Assembly: GCA_965367015.1 (NCBI GenBank)
Contig: CBDUGY010000094.1
Span: forward strand, 1 to 11,452
From: CAXBES01 sp965367015
GTDB taxonomy: Bacteria; Bacteroidota; Bacteroidia; Flavobacteriales; Flavobacteriaceae
Reading direction: 5' to 3'
DNA: 11,452 bases
Positions 1-7,146 of this stretch are shown piece after piece. The position numbers and the translations under genes were made by a program. The notes beneath the pieces are model-generated. The model was not told where the DNA came from, did no database searches, and saw only the letters and a program-made list of their open reading frames with translations. The first letter of the stretch is position 1. Each line of letters opens with the position of its first letter.

Positions 1-86
1 GACATGTTTAATGCTAACATAGCGATGAAAACCAGATACATCAGGTTAATCATCTTCTGTCTTGGGGATAGTTTTCCTCCTGCCAT
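1..86 (-). CDS. gldM: GldM, gliding motility / type IX secretion motor protein (N-terminus only, cut by window edge)
   Basis: Only the first 28 codons are present, reading MAGGKLSPRQKMINLMYLVF and then a hydrophobic run, which is the characteristic GldM start. The segment from about residue 12 is the single transmembrane helix that anchors the large periplasmic shaft of GldM in the inner membrane. In the family this helix sits inside a GldL ring and the pair converts proton-motive force into motion for gliding and T9SS export. Arg9, known to face the key GldL glutamate, is present here. The gene begins 42 nt after gldL on the same strand, as expected for a gldKLMN operon. No Shine-Dalgarno sequence is visible; the upstream stretch is A/T-rich, normal for Bacteroidota. 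The rest, including all periplasmic domains, lies outside the window. Confidence 0.93.
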   Translation of the reverse strand, partial: MAGGKLSPRQKMINLMYLVFIAMLALNM

Positions 87-128
87 TTTAATTCTTTTTT
101 AAGGATTAATATTTAGTTGAAAACTATC

Positions 129-776
129 TTAGTTTTTGTTTGACATTGCTGAAAGCATACCACCATATACTCCATTTAATGAAGATAGGTTAGTTGCTAA
201 ATGCTGCATTTGAGATTTTAATTGTTCTGCATTTTCAGCTACACGTTCTTGTACTTCTGCCTGACGGCTGGTAGATTCTACCTGTACTTTATATAGGCTA
301 TTTAATGATTCCATTTGAGCAGCTGCAAGTGCCATCTCTTCGCTATACTTTTTAGTAGAGCTCATAGCTTCAGCTGTTGGAGCCATTCCTTTAGCGGCAC
401 CTTCGAAAGATCGGATACTATCGCTAAGACTGTTCATTAATTCTGAATCAATTTTAGCACCTTTAAGCATTTCGTCTAATTTCTTTGATAAAAGTCCTTG
501 AGCATCTTCCGGCTCTTTCTTTTTCTTATCTGCAGACATTCCTCCAGCTAATTCCGGATATACTAAAGACCAGTCTAAATCATCATCTACCGGTTCGAAA
601 GCTGAAATCGCAAAAATGATTGCTTCAGTAATAAGACCGACTGCTAATAATATTCCTCCATTAAGTGGTCCTAATTCCCAGTGAAGAATTTTAAATAATG
701 CTCCTAAAATTACAATAGAAGCTCCAAGGCCATAGGCCATGTTAAATAATTTTTTAGATGATCTTGATTGTGCCAT
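129..776 (-). CDS. gldL: GldL, inner-membrane stator/motor subunit of the type IX secretion and gliding machinery
   Basis: The 215-residue product has the normal GldL length and layout: two transmembrane helices (about residues 13-31 and 38-59) joined by a short turn, then an acidic stretch (DDDLDW, 64-69) and a long cytoplasmic region, probably helical, from about residue 90 to the end. In the family five GldL copies surround two GldM helices and use proton flow. The residues known to matter in Flavobacterium johnsoniae GldL (Tyr13, Lys27, His30, Glu49, Glu59) appear here with a constant shift of two as Tyr15, Lys29, His32, Glu51 and Glu61, so the motor looks functional. It lies 59 nt downstream of gldK and 42 nt upstream of gldM on the same strand, with no terminator between them, so it is read as part of the gldK operon. 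Confidence 0.96.
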   Translation of the reverse strand: MAQSRSSKKLFNMAYGLGASIVILGALFKILHWELGPLNGGILLAVGLITEAIIFAISAFEPVDDDLDWSLVYPELAGGMSADKKKKEPEDAQGLLSKKLDEMLKGAKIDSELMNSLSDSIRSFEGAAKGMAPTAEAMSSTKKYSEEMALAAAQMESLNSLYKVQVESTSRQAEVQERVAENAEQLKSQMQHLATNLSSLNGVYGGMLSAMSNKN

Positions 777-835
777 AATAGAATAGTTTTAATTGTTAAG
801 TAGTTTATAAATTAAATTCGGGGGTATTCTCATTT

Positions 836-2209
836 TTATCTTGCATCTCCAAGTTTTTCATTTAATACAACATCGGTTCCCATGTAATCTTGTACAGTTC
901 GGAAACCAATATAACTACGTGCAGAATCTGCATACTCGTAGTCTCGTGTACTTACTTGTAGAAAATACGCTACATCTTTCCATGAACCACCACGAACAAC
1001 TTTACGCAAGTTGGTCGCATCATTTACATTTGGATTCATTGTAGATGTATACTCATAAGCAGCCGGATCGTATGAGGAAGCCACCCATTCAGCGACATTT
1101 CCAGCCATATTATATAAATTGTAATCGTTTGGTTCGTATGCATCTGCTTCTACAGTATACAATGCCTGATCTGCAGCATAATCTCCACGAAGGGGTTTAA
1201 AATTAGCTAAGAAACAACCTCTGTCGTTCTTTGCGTAAGGACCACCCCAAGGGAAGGTTGCAGATTGCAATCCACCACGTGCTGCATATTCCCACTCAGC
1301 TTCACCAGGAAGGCGGAATGAATTTACATGATTACGTCTTCTGGACTTCTGATAAGAATTTTTATACAAAGTTCTCCATGCACAAAATGCCTTAGCTTGT
1401 TTCCAAGTCACTCCCACTACAGGATACTCTCCATAAGCTTCATGCCAGAAATAATCGTTGTGCATCGGTTCGTTGTAAGAATAGTTAAAATCTTTAATCC
1501 AAACAGTAGTGTCAGGATAGATATTCACTTCTTCTTTATTGATAAAGTCTTTTCTTCGTTTTGAAGGATTTTTCGCAGCAGCTTGAATATCCATTTGAGT
1601 ATATTGGAAATTCAATTTACTTACATCAATAGTACGCTGACCGTTGTATGCTTCCTCCGCAGGGATATACATGCTGTCCATTACTTCTACGTAATATTCA
1701 TCAGGGTATTCTGCAGTATCCCATATAAGGTCTATATCATTATTGATCTTTCTACCAGCGTAAAAATCTTCGCCCAACCCATAGTAATTATCATACATGT
1801 ATTGGTCATAAGGGGTCATTTCCTCGTTTTCCTGATCTACAAAAGCGAAGTCACCCACACCTCCGTCACCCGGAGTTGCTCCTACCTCATCAGCCATTAT
1901 GGCTAAACGAAGACGGATAGTTGAATCACGCACCCATTCTACGAATTGGCGATATTCAGCGTTAGTAATTTCGGTTTCATCCATATAAAATGAACGAACA
2001 GTAACGGTTTTGGTTGGGGCATCATTTACAGCCACGAAATCATCGTCAGATTTACCCATGATGAAGGATCCACCAGGGATAAGTGTCATTCCGTATGGTT
2101 TTTCGGGATACCATTTTTTGCCTTTTGCTCCGACGAGTTCTCCCCTGTCTCCAGAGTTACAACTGAACATAAAAGCAACAATCGCAGTAAATGCAATAAA
2201 TTTCTTCAT
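836..2209 (-). CDS. gldK: GldK, type IX secretion / gliding motility lipoprotein with FGE-sulfatase-like fold
   Basis: The 457-residue protein starts with a lipoprotein signal (MKKFIAFTAI..., lipobox FMFSC, lipidated Cys17). It then shows a formylglycine-generating-enzyme (FGE/SUMF1-like) fold: GGSFIMG at 46-52, TNAEYRQF at 82-89, FRLPGEAEWEYAARGG at 298-313, NMAGNVAEW at 367-375 and VVRGGSW at 404-410. A roughly 160-residue insertion (about 95-260, rich in Asp, Glu and Tyr) splits the fold, as is usual in GldK/PorK. The catalytic cysteines of true FGE that follow the GGSW motif are absent, so the domain should be structural. In the T9SS, GldK and GldN form a large periplasmic ring attached to the outer membrane and contacted by GldM. 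It is the first gene of its operon, with a promoter about 40 nt upstream. Confidence 0.96.
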   Translation of the reverse strand: MKKFIAFTAIVAFMFSCNSGDRGELVGAKGKKWYPEKPYGMTLIPGGSFIMGKSDDDFVAVNDAPTKTVTVRSFYMDETEITNAEYRQFVEWVRDSTIRLRLAIMADEVGATPGDGGVGDFAFVDQENEEMTPYDQYMYDNYYGLGEDFYAGRKINNDIDLIWDTAEYPDEYYVEVMDSMYIPAEEAYNGQRTIDVSKLNFQYTQMDIQAAAKNPSKRRKDFINKEEVNIYPDTTVWIKDFNYSYNEPMHNDYFWHEAYGEYPVVGVTWKQAKAFCAWRTLYKNSYQKSRRRNHVNSFRLPGEAEWEYAARGGLQSATFPWGGPYAKNDRGCFLANFKPLRGDYAADQALYTVEADAYEPNDYNLYNMAGNVAEWVASSYDPAAYEYTSTMNPNVNDATNLRKVVRGGSWKDVAYFLQVSTRDYEYADSARSYIGFRTVQDYMGTDVVLNEKLGDAR

Positions 2210-2244
2210 AGGTATTTAGGTTAAATTTTCGAGATTCAAGGGCG

Positions 2245-2276
2245 TAAACCTATTTATAAAAATTCAAAAAAACAAA
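2245..2276 (-). promoter_or_regulatory. Candidate Bacteroidota-type promoter of the gldKLM operon
   Basis: On the minus strand a TTTG (-33 element, 2276-2273) is followed after 20 nt by TAGGTTTA (2252-2245), a 7-of-8 match to TAnnTTTG. This is the vegetative promoter form known from Bacteroides and Flavobacterium. Transcription would start near 2238, leaving a leader of about 28 nt before the gldK ATG. It lies just downstream of the terminator of the preceding unit, so gldK can be transcribed on its own. The match is by eye only. Confidence 0.5.
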
Positions 2277-2286
2277 AGTTTTAATG

Positions 2287-2318
2287 AAAAACACTCAAAT
2301 CCGACTTTTGAGTTGTTT
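2287..2318 (-). terminator. Intrinsic terminator after the arginase-like gene
   Basis: The minus strand folds as ACTCAAA / TTTGAGT (7 bp, arms 2313-2307 and 2299-2293, 7-nt loop). The stem extends by four further pairs past a single bulged A, and a run of five T (2291-2287) forms its 3' side. It begins 7 nt after the stop codon of the arginase-like gene and ends before the gldK promoter, so it separates the topA unit from the T9SS operon. The stem is A/T-rich, so termination may be partial. Confidence 0.55.
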
Positions 2319-2324
2319 ACTTGA

Positions 2325-3488
2325 TTATACTTCATTCTTTCGGCGGGCTTTAAACCACCTTTCAGGAATTTCCTGATTTGTTGCACTCAAATATTCGCCA
2401 TAAGTGCAAGGTAATAACGTTCTACTTTTTAATTTATTATTAACATTTGAAATAAATGGTAATTCTATCCACCAACGTCCAGTCTTATTGCTCTTTTTAA
2501 ACACTAAAACTTCGTCGTCTACAGGGACTTTATACGTTGTAAACCGTTTTTCATTGTTGAAATCGTCATCTTCAACCCTAAAATTTACTCCTTCTACAAA
2601 ATACCAAAGCACCTGCGCCACCAACATTGCACCACTCTTTGCATCGCTAAAATCCTTTAATTCGTATAATCCGAAAGAGGTAACACGGTTGCTTATTCCG
2701 GCGTATCGAGCTATTGCACATATCTCTCTGCCATCAAAGCCATTGGGGCTTGTGTTATTCTTATAACTAATTTCTGAACTTTTTATTGCAGAGATATCAA
2801 AACTTACTAGATCTGCATCGCGCAAAATTGGCTCTACAACGGTTATATCACTAACTATATCCCCTAATCGATAGGCATCAAAAAATAATTTGTCCATCAG
2901 GGCAATTTCCTCGGGAGCATTGAAAAAGGATTGATAACCAATAGTACTATAATTGAAAAGGTTATAAGGTTTTTCCACAATGATCTTACCAACGTAAGAA
3001 ATGTTAGTAATAGGTAATTCGGCATCGCCCAAATCAAATTTAGGGTCAATATTTACAAAGTTTACCATTTTGTCTAATACATCGTATGAACGATATTGCG
3101 AATACACCAGATCCTGACTACCTCCTAATATTAAAGGTATGATCTCTTTTTTCAATAAAGCTTCAATAACAGTTTTCACGGCAAAATAAGAATCCTCTAC
3201 AGTTGCGCCATTCTCTATATCCCCCAGATCAATTAACTTATGTGTCCAATTCCCCGGATATAAAGAATAGAAGGCTTTCCTAACAGCATCAAAATTTAAT
3301 TCTTCACCTATATAGTTTACATCTTTTCGGTTCTCTTTAATACCCAGAATAGCAAATTTCACATCTTTTAAGTCCGGGAGTTCTCCCGCTTTAAGATGCA
3401 TCAGAATTTGTTTTCCTAGAACGCCCGAAGGTAATATTTCTCTATGGGCGACAACAGATTTGGAGACTGGGGTGAGAAAATCTATCAT
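2325..3488 (-). CDS. Arginase/ureohydrolase-fold protein with degenerate metal site (usually labelled formimidoylglutamase)
   Basis: The 387-residue protein follows the arginase family pattern: a glycine motif LILGGSQDL (119-127), an Asp motif NIDPKFD (146-152) and SFDISAI (229-235), then a family-like ending around SFGLYELKD (271-279). The metal ligands are only partly kept. In the usual GGxH the His is Gln125; in DxHxD the His is Lys150, with Asp148 and Asp152 kept; in SxDxD the first Asp is Asp231 but the second is Ser233. Three of six Mn ligands are therefore missing, and ordinary ureohydrolase activity is unlikely. A C-terminal extension (about 310-387) rich in Lys, Arg and Trp is also present. 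It starts 2 nt after the topA stop, so the two are co-transcribed and perhaps translationally coupled, and it precedes gldK. Function unknown; a structural, regulatory or scaffold role is inference. Confidence 0.88.
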   Translation of the reverse strand: MIDFLTPVSKSVVAHREILPSGVLGKQILMHLKAGELPDLKDVKFAILGIKENRKDVNYIGEELNFDAVRKAFYSLYPGNWTHKLIDLGDIENGATVEDSYFAVKTVIEALLKKEIIPLILGGSQDLVYSQYRSYDVLDKMVNFVNIDPKFDLGDAELPITNISYVGKIIVEKPYNLFNYSTIGYQSFFNAPEEIALMDKLFFDAYRLGDIVSDITVVEPILRDADLVSFDISAIKSSEISYKNNTSPNGFDGREICAIARYAGISNRVTSFGLYELKDFSDAKSGAMLVAQVLWYFVEGVNFRVEDDDFNNEKRFTTYKVPVDDEVLVFKKSNKTGRWWIELPFISNVNNKLKSRTLLPCTYGEYLSATNQEIPERWFKARRKNEV

Positions 3489-3490
3489 TC

Positions 3491-5995
3491 TTATTTTTTG
3501 GAGGTAGTCTTTTTAGTTGCTTTCTTTTTTGCTGTTTTCTTCTTTGGAGCCTTTTTTTCCAAAATTGCCTGAGCCTCCTCTAATGTCATTTTATCTGCTT
3601 TAGTGCTTTTGGGCAATTCCACTTTTGTCTTTCCTTTTATCAAATTAAATCTACCCCATCTGGCCTTTTCTAATCGAATCCCTTCTTCAGGCCAATCGTG
3701 AATCAATTTGTCAATTTCTTTTTGCTTTTTAGTTTCTATCAATTCTATAATATCTGCTTCGGAAAGATTGTCGAAGTCATATTTTTTATTGACATTAATA
3801 AACATGTTATTCCATTTGATAAAGGGTCCAAACCTTCCCGTACCTTTTTGAACGGGTAGCGATTCGTATGTATATATAGGTGCATCTGCCTTTTTCTTTT
3901 CTTCAATCAACTCTTTCGCAAAGGCCATATCAACATCTAAAGGATCCATTCCTTTTGGTAAGGAAATGAATTTTTTTCCAAAACGCACATACGGCCCGAA
4001 ACGTCCGTTATTCACTTCTACTTCTTCCGCATCATATATACCTAAAGTCTTCGGGAGTTTAAAGAGATCCATCACCTCTTCGAATGTCACTAAATGCAAT
4101 TGCTGATCGGGTCTTAAACTGGCAAACTTTTTCTCCTCATCATCTGGAGCGCCGATTTGTGCCATGGGTCCATATTTTCCCAATCTAACCAAAACAGGTT
4201 TTCCGCTCTCCGGATCATCTCCTAATATTCGCTCCCCGCTTTCGCGATCTGCATTTTCGGAAACATCTTCAACACGTGGATGAAACTTTCCGTAGAAATC
4301 CTTCATCATTTGTTTCCACTCCTCTTTTCCTTCAGCTATATCATCAAAATCCTGCTCAACCTTTGCCGTAAAATTATAATCTAAAATACTTGAGAAATGC
4401 TCGACCAAAAAGTCATTCACGATTAAACCAATGTCTGTAGGAACCATTTTACCTTTGTCTGATCCAACTGTCTCAGTAAGCTTCTTTTCTTTAACCGAAT
4501 CATCCTTCATTGTTAGTTGCAAGTAGTTTCGCTCCATTCCATCTATAGTACCTTTTTCCACATAATTACGATTCATGATCGTAGATATCGTAGGCGCATA
4601 TGTAGAAGGTCTTCCTATACCCAATTCTTCAAGTTGCTTCACCAATGAAGCTTCGGTATATCGATATGGAGGTCTTGAGAATCGCTCGGTCGCTGTGATA
4701 TAATTATTATCTAGTGCCTCACCATTTTTCAGATTAGGCAACATTCCATCTTGCTCTTCTTCTTCATAATCGGTTCCTTCCAAATACACTTTTAAGAAAC
4801 CGTCAAATTTTATCATCTCACCATTTGCAGTAAAATGTTCGGTAACTGGTTTCGAACCATTGATTTCAATTTTCACATTCGTACGTTCCAATTGTGCATC
4901 ACTCATCTGCGACGCTAGCGTTCGTTTCCAAATAAGGCTGTACAATCGTTCTTGATCGTAATCCCCGGAGATTGTCTGCTTAGACATATCGGTAGGTCGA
5001 ATCGCTTCGTGAGCTTCTTGCGCGCCCTTCGATTTGCCTTTATAATTTCTTGGCTGACTGTATTTATTGCCGTAAGATGATTCAATTTCTTTCTTTGCGG
5101 CTTCCTTCGCGTCGTTCGATAAATTCACGCTATCGGTACGCATGTATGTAATGAGACCCGCTTCATAAAGACGTTGCGCGATGGTCATGGTTTTTCCTAC
5201 GGAAAAATATAGCTTTCGTGAAGCTTCCTGCTGCAAAGTTGAAGTGGTAAATGTTGGGGCCGGAGATTTTTTTGCCGGCTTTTTTACTAACTCGGAAACT
5301 TTATAGGAAGCACCAATATTTTTTTCCAAAAATGTTCTGGCTTGATTTTCAGTTTCAAAATTCTTTGGAAGTTTTGCTTTGAAGCTACTCCCATCTGCAG
5401 TACTGAACTCAGCATCTATACGATAAGAACCAACAGCGTTGAAAGCTTCGATCTCGCGTTCCCGCTCAACAATTAAACGCACCGCGACGCTCTGTACCCT
5501 TCCTGCCGAAAGTCCGCCTTTAACTTTTCTCCATAATACCGGTGACAGTTCATATCCAACCAATCTGTCTAAAACTCTTCTCGCTTGTTGTGCATTAACG
5601 AGATTGTAATCAATTTTTCGAGGATTTTCAATAGCCTTTAAGATCGCCGATTTTGTGATCTCATGGAAAACAATTCGTTTAGTATTATCCTCATTTAGGT
5701 CTAGTTCTTCAGCCAAGTGCCATGCGATAGCCTCTCCTTCTCGATCCTCATCACTAGCCAGCCATACCGTATCAGCCTTCTTTGCTAGGGCTTTCAATTC
5801 TTTTACCAATGCTTTTTTATCACTGGAGATTATGTACTTAGGCGTAAAATCTCCTTCCACATCGACACCTAATTCTTTTGAAGGAAGATCGGCTATATGT
5901 CCAAAGCTCGAAGCTACTTTGAAATCTTTTCCAAGAAATTTCTCAATGGTTTTAGCCTTAGCAGGGGACTCAACTATCACTAGATTCTTTGCCAT
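3491..5995 (-). CDS. topA: DNA topoisomerase I (type IA)
   Basis: The 834-residue enzyme relaxes negatively supercoiled DNA by cutting one strand through a phosphotyrosine link. The TOPRIM domain opens the protein (LVIVESPAKAKTIEKFLG, Glu9; acidic triad Asp82, Asp84, Glu86 in SDEDREGE). The DNA-gate region follows (GLSAGRVQSVAVRLIVERE, 161-179), then the catalytic Tyr284 in ITYMRTDS with Arg286, and GIGRPSTYAPTI at 459-470. The C-terminus carries topoisomerase C-terminal repeats (GKYGP 606, GRFGPYVRFG 664, GRFGPFIKW 720, RWGRF 779) and ends in a Lys/Ala/Thr-rich basic tail (about 814-834). There are no zinc-finger cysteines; I see no cysteine in the whole protein. The ATG is set by the family-conserved N-terminus; an ATG 7 nt upstream is out of frame. 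A promoter lies just upstream, and the arginase-like gene follows after 2 nt. Confidence 0.98.
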   Translation of the reverse strand: MAKNLVIVESPAKAKTIEKFLGKDFKVASSFGHIADLPSKELGVDVEGDFTPKYIISSDKKALVKELKALAKKADTVWLASDEDREGEAIAWHLAEELDLNEDNTKRIVFHEITKSAILKAIENPRKIDYNLVNAQQARRVLDRLVGYELSPVLWRKVKGGLSAGRVQSVAVRLIVEREREIEAFNAVGSYRIDAEFSTADGSSFKAKLPKNFETENQARTFLEKNIGASYKVSELVKKPAKKSPAPTFTTSTLQQEASRKLYFSVGKTMTIAQRLYEAGLITYMRTDSVNLSNDAKEAAKKEIESSYGNKYSQPRNYKGKSKGAQEAHEAIRPTDMSKQTISGDYDQERLYSLIWKRTLASQMSDAQLERTNVKIEINGSKPVTEHFTANGEMIKFDGFLKVYLEGTDYEEEEQDGMLPNLKNGEALDNNYITATERFSRPPYRYTEASLVKQLEELGIGRPSTYAPTISTIMNRNYVEKGTIDGMERNYLQLTMKDDSVKEKKLTETVGSDKGKMVPTDIGLIVNDFLVEHFSSILDYNFTAKVEQDFDDIAEGKEEWKQMMKDFYGKFHPRVEDVSENADRESGERILGDDPESGKPVLVRLGKYGPMAQIGAPDDEEKKFASLRPDQQLHLVTFEEVMDLFKLPKTLGIYDAEEVEVNNGRFGPYVRFGKKFISLPKGMDPLDVDMAFAKELIEEKKKADAPIYTYESLPVQKGTGRFGPFIKWNNMFINVNKKYDFDNLSEADIIELIETKKQKEIDKLIHDWPEEGIRLEKARWGRFNLIKGKTKVELPKSTKADKMTLEEAQAILEKKAPKKKTAKKKATKKTTSKK

Positions 5996-6015
5996 ATATC
6001 ATTTTGTTTGGGGAA

Positions 6016-6044
6016 CAAAAGTATAGTATTTTTTTTATACGAAA
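6016..6044 (-). promoter_or_regulatory. Candidate promoter of topA
   Basis: The minus strand has TACTTTTG (6023-6016), a perfect match to the Bacteroidota -7 box TAnnTTTG. TTTC (6044-6041) stands 17 nt upstream in place of the -33 TTTG. Transcription would begin near 6009, about 14 nt before the topA ATG, giving a very short leader. A small inverted repeat TGGC-GCTT-GCCA (6046-6057) sits directly upstream of the -33 position and could be a protein site or chance. Confidence 0.6.
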
Positions 6045-6080
6045 TTGGCGCTTGCCACTTTTACGTCTCTAATAACTGTA

Positions 6081-6108
6081 AAAAATGATTTATTCTCAGA
6101 TCATTTTT
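6081..6108. repeat. AT-rich inverted repeat upstream of topA
   Basis: AAAAATGAT (6081-6089) and ATCATTTTT (6100-6108) form a perfect 9-bp inverted repeat around a 10-nt spacer. Two further pairs (one of them T-G) could close it to a 6-nt loop. It lies about 60-90 nt upstream of the topA -7 box. Being A-rich on one side and T-rich on the other, it could act as a weak terminator in either direction or as a supercoiling-sensitive element. The function is not shown by the sequence. Confidence 0.4.
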
Positions 6109-6125
6109 AAAATATTTGTTCAATC

Positions 6126-6153
6126 AAAAAAGCCCGTCATTAACGGACCTTTT
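6126..6153 (-). terminator. Terminator downstream of the membrane-protein gene
   Basis: On the minus strand AAAAG (6153-6149), CCGT (6146-6143), a 5-nt loop, ACGG (6137-6134) and CTTTTTT (6132-6126) form a two-part stem with a small internal loop and end in six T. It stands about 120 nt after the stop codon of the gene at 6274-7086 and before the topA promoter. It would end that transcript and isolate topA. The flanking A and T runs give it some terminator character on the plus strand too. Confidence 0.6.
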
Positions 6154-6273
6154 CACTTTTAAGGCTATAGATTTTTATAATTTAAGACTGTTGATTAAAA
6201 TAAAATTATTTCGGGTATAAATATTTTTTGTGAATTCATATTCCTAACATCATTTATAAAGTACCAAAGTAAT

Positions 6274-7086
6274 TTATGCTTTGCTGGACAAAAATTCATT
6301 TTCTGTTGGTGTAAGATCATCATCGAAGCCAATAGTGTCTTTGTATACGAAATAAATTGGTAAATGCACAAAATAGGCTGTGACAAGAAGTCCAACAAAA
6401 CATAATACAATACCTAATTGTGCAATTAGGGAAGAAATAATGATTAACCCGAAAATAATCAACCAGAACTTATGACCTAATTTAAAACTGGCTTTAATTA
6501 TTTCTGAGACAGATAGCTCCTTGTTGAATGCATATATAACTACGATGAGTTGCAGGGGAACCATCACATAAAAAATTGGGAGATAGCATAATAAAGTTGC
6601 CGCAAGCGCGATTCCAAAGGTAGCCAAAGACAATAAAAACAATTTTTTAAATCCTCCCTCTTTAATATAGTCGAAATATCCCCCAACCTCAACAGGAGTA
6701 CCGGTATCGATTTTCTTACATACTTTATAGAAATGCGCGGTCACACTTATTGTTAAAGCTTGAAGAACAAATATCAACAATAATACACCTAGCGCATATA
6801 AAATTATCCATGGTAATAGAGGTAAAAGATCCGGTTCGTAAAAATTTTCATTATAGTATCCGTCATTGTTAATACCATACTCATTAAAAACACCATTTGC
6901 GACAAAGAATAAAATGTATGGGACATAAATCAGGATTATAATTGGGATTGACATTGCTATGGTTACCAGAACATGCATTAATCCTTCTTGCCATACTTTT
7001 TTAAAAAACTCGAAACTTCTGGTTAGAATATCACCAAAATCCGGCTTATGGGCTTCCTCAATTTTCTGGAAAATATCTTTTTTCAA
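6274..7086 (-). CDS. Multi-pass inner-membrane protein of unknown function
   Basis: I do not recognise a functional family for this 270-residue protein; similar flavobacterial membrane proteins exist, but none with a role I can name. It has a 35-residue soluble, charged N-terminus (FGDILTRSFEFFKKVW, 17-32, looks like an amphipathic lead-in). About six hydrophobic segments follow, near residues 38-63, 90-118, 147-168, 170-188, 207-224 and 226-248. A Tyr/Asn/Glu-rich loop lies between the first two (about 66-87), and a short acidic tail ends the protein. There are no clear catalytic motifs, and no signal peptide apart from the first helix. It is a single-gene unit, divergent from miaB across a 159-nt intergenic region and followed by a terminator about 120 nt after its stop. 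Its start ATG is the first in frame after that region. Confidence 0.85.
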   Translation of the reverse strand: MKKDIFQKIEEAHKPDFGDILTRSFEFFKKVWQEGLMHVLVTIAMSIPIIILIYVPYILFFVANGVFNEYGINNDGYYNENFYEPDLLPLLPWIILYALGVLLLIFVLQALTISVTAHFYKVCKKIDTGTPVEVGGYFDYIKEGGFKKLFLLSLATFGIALAATLLCYLPIFYVMVPLQLIVVIYAFNKELSVSEIIKASFKLGHKFWLIIFGLIIISSLIAQLGIVLCFVGLLVTAYFVHLPIYFVYKDTIGFDDDLTPTENEFLSSKA

Positions 7087-7133
7087 AATGTGTGGTTTTG
7101 ATTGTTAGCAGTTAAATTTACAAAAAAGAAAGC

Positions 7134-7146
7134 TGACAATTTGTCA
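7134..7146. repeat. Palindrome TGACAATTTGTCA, candidate operator
   Basis: TGACAA and TTGTCA are exact inverted copies around a single central T. The site overlaps the -33 TTTG (7140-7143) of the miaB promoter and lies just upstream of the weak promoter candidate of the divergent gene. A dimeric repressor bound here would block miaB. The sequence alone does not name a regulator, and short palindromes also occur by chance. Confidence 0.35.

Noticed and set aside
5655..6026. 123-codon plus-strand frame over the topA start
   Set aside because: Antisense to the conserved TOPRIM domain; Ser/Ala-rich composition is a mirror of topA codon use, with no promoter.
6045..6060. Possible sigma-54 (-24/-12) promoter in the TGGC/GCCA region upstream of topA
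   Set aside because: GG and GC are not 10 nt apart with the expected TTGC on either strand; the repeat fits a short inverted repeat better.
6195..6410. 71-codon minus-strand frame at the end of the membrane-protein gene
   Set aside because: It overlaps the 270-residue gene in another frame, has no family-like features and spans the A/T-rich 3' region; treated as a shadow frame.
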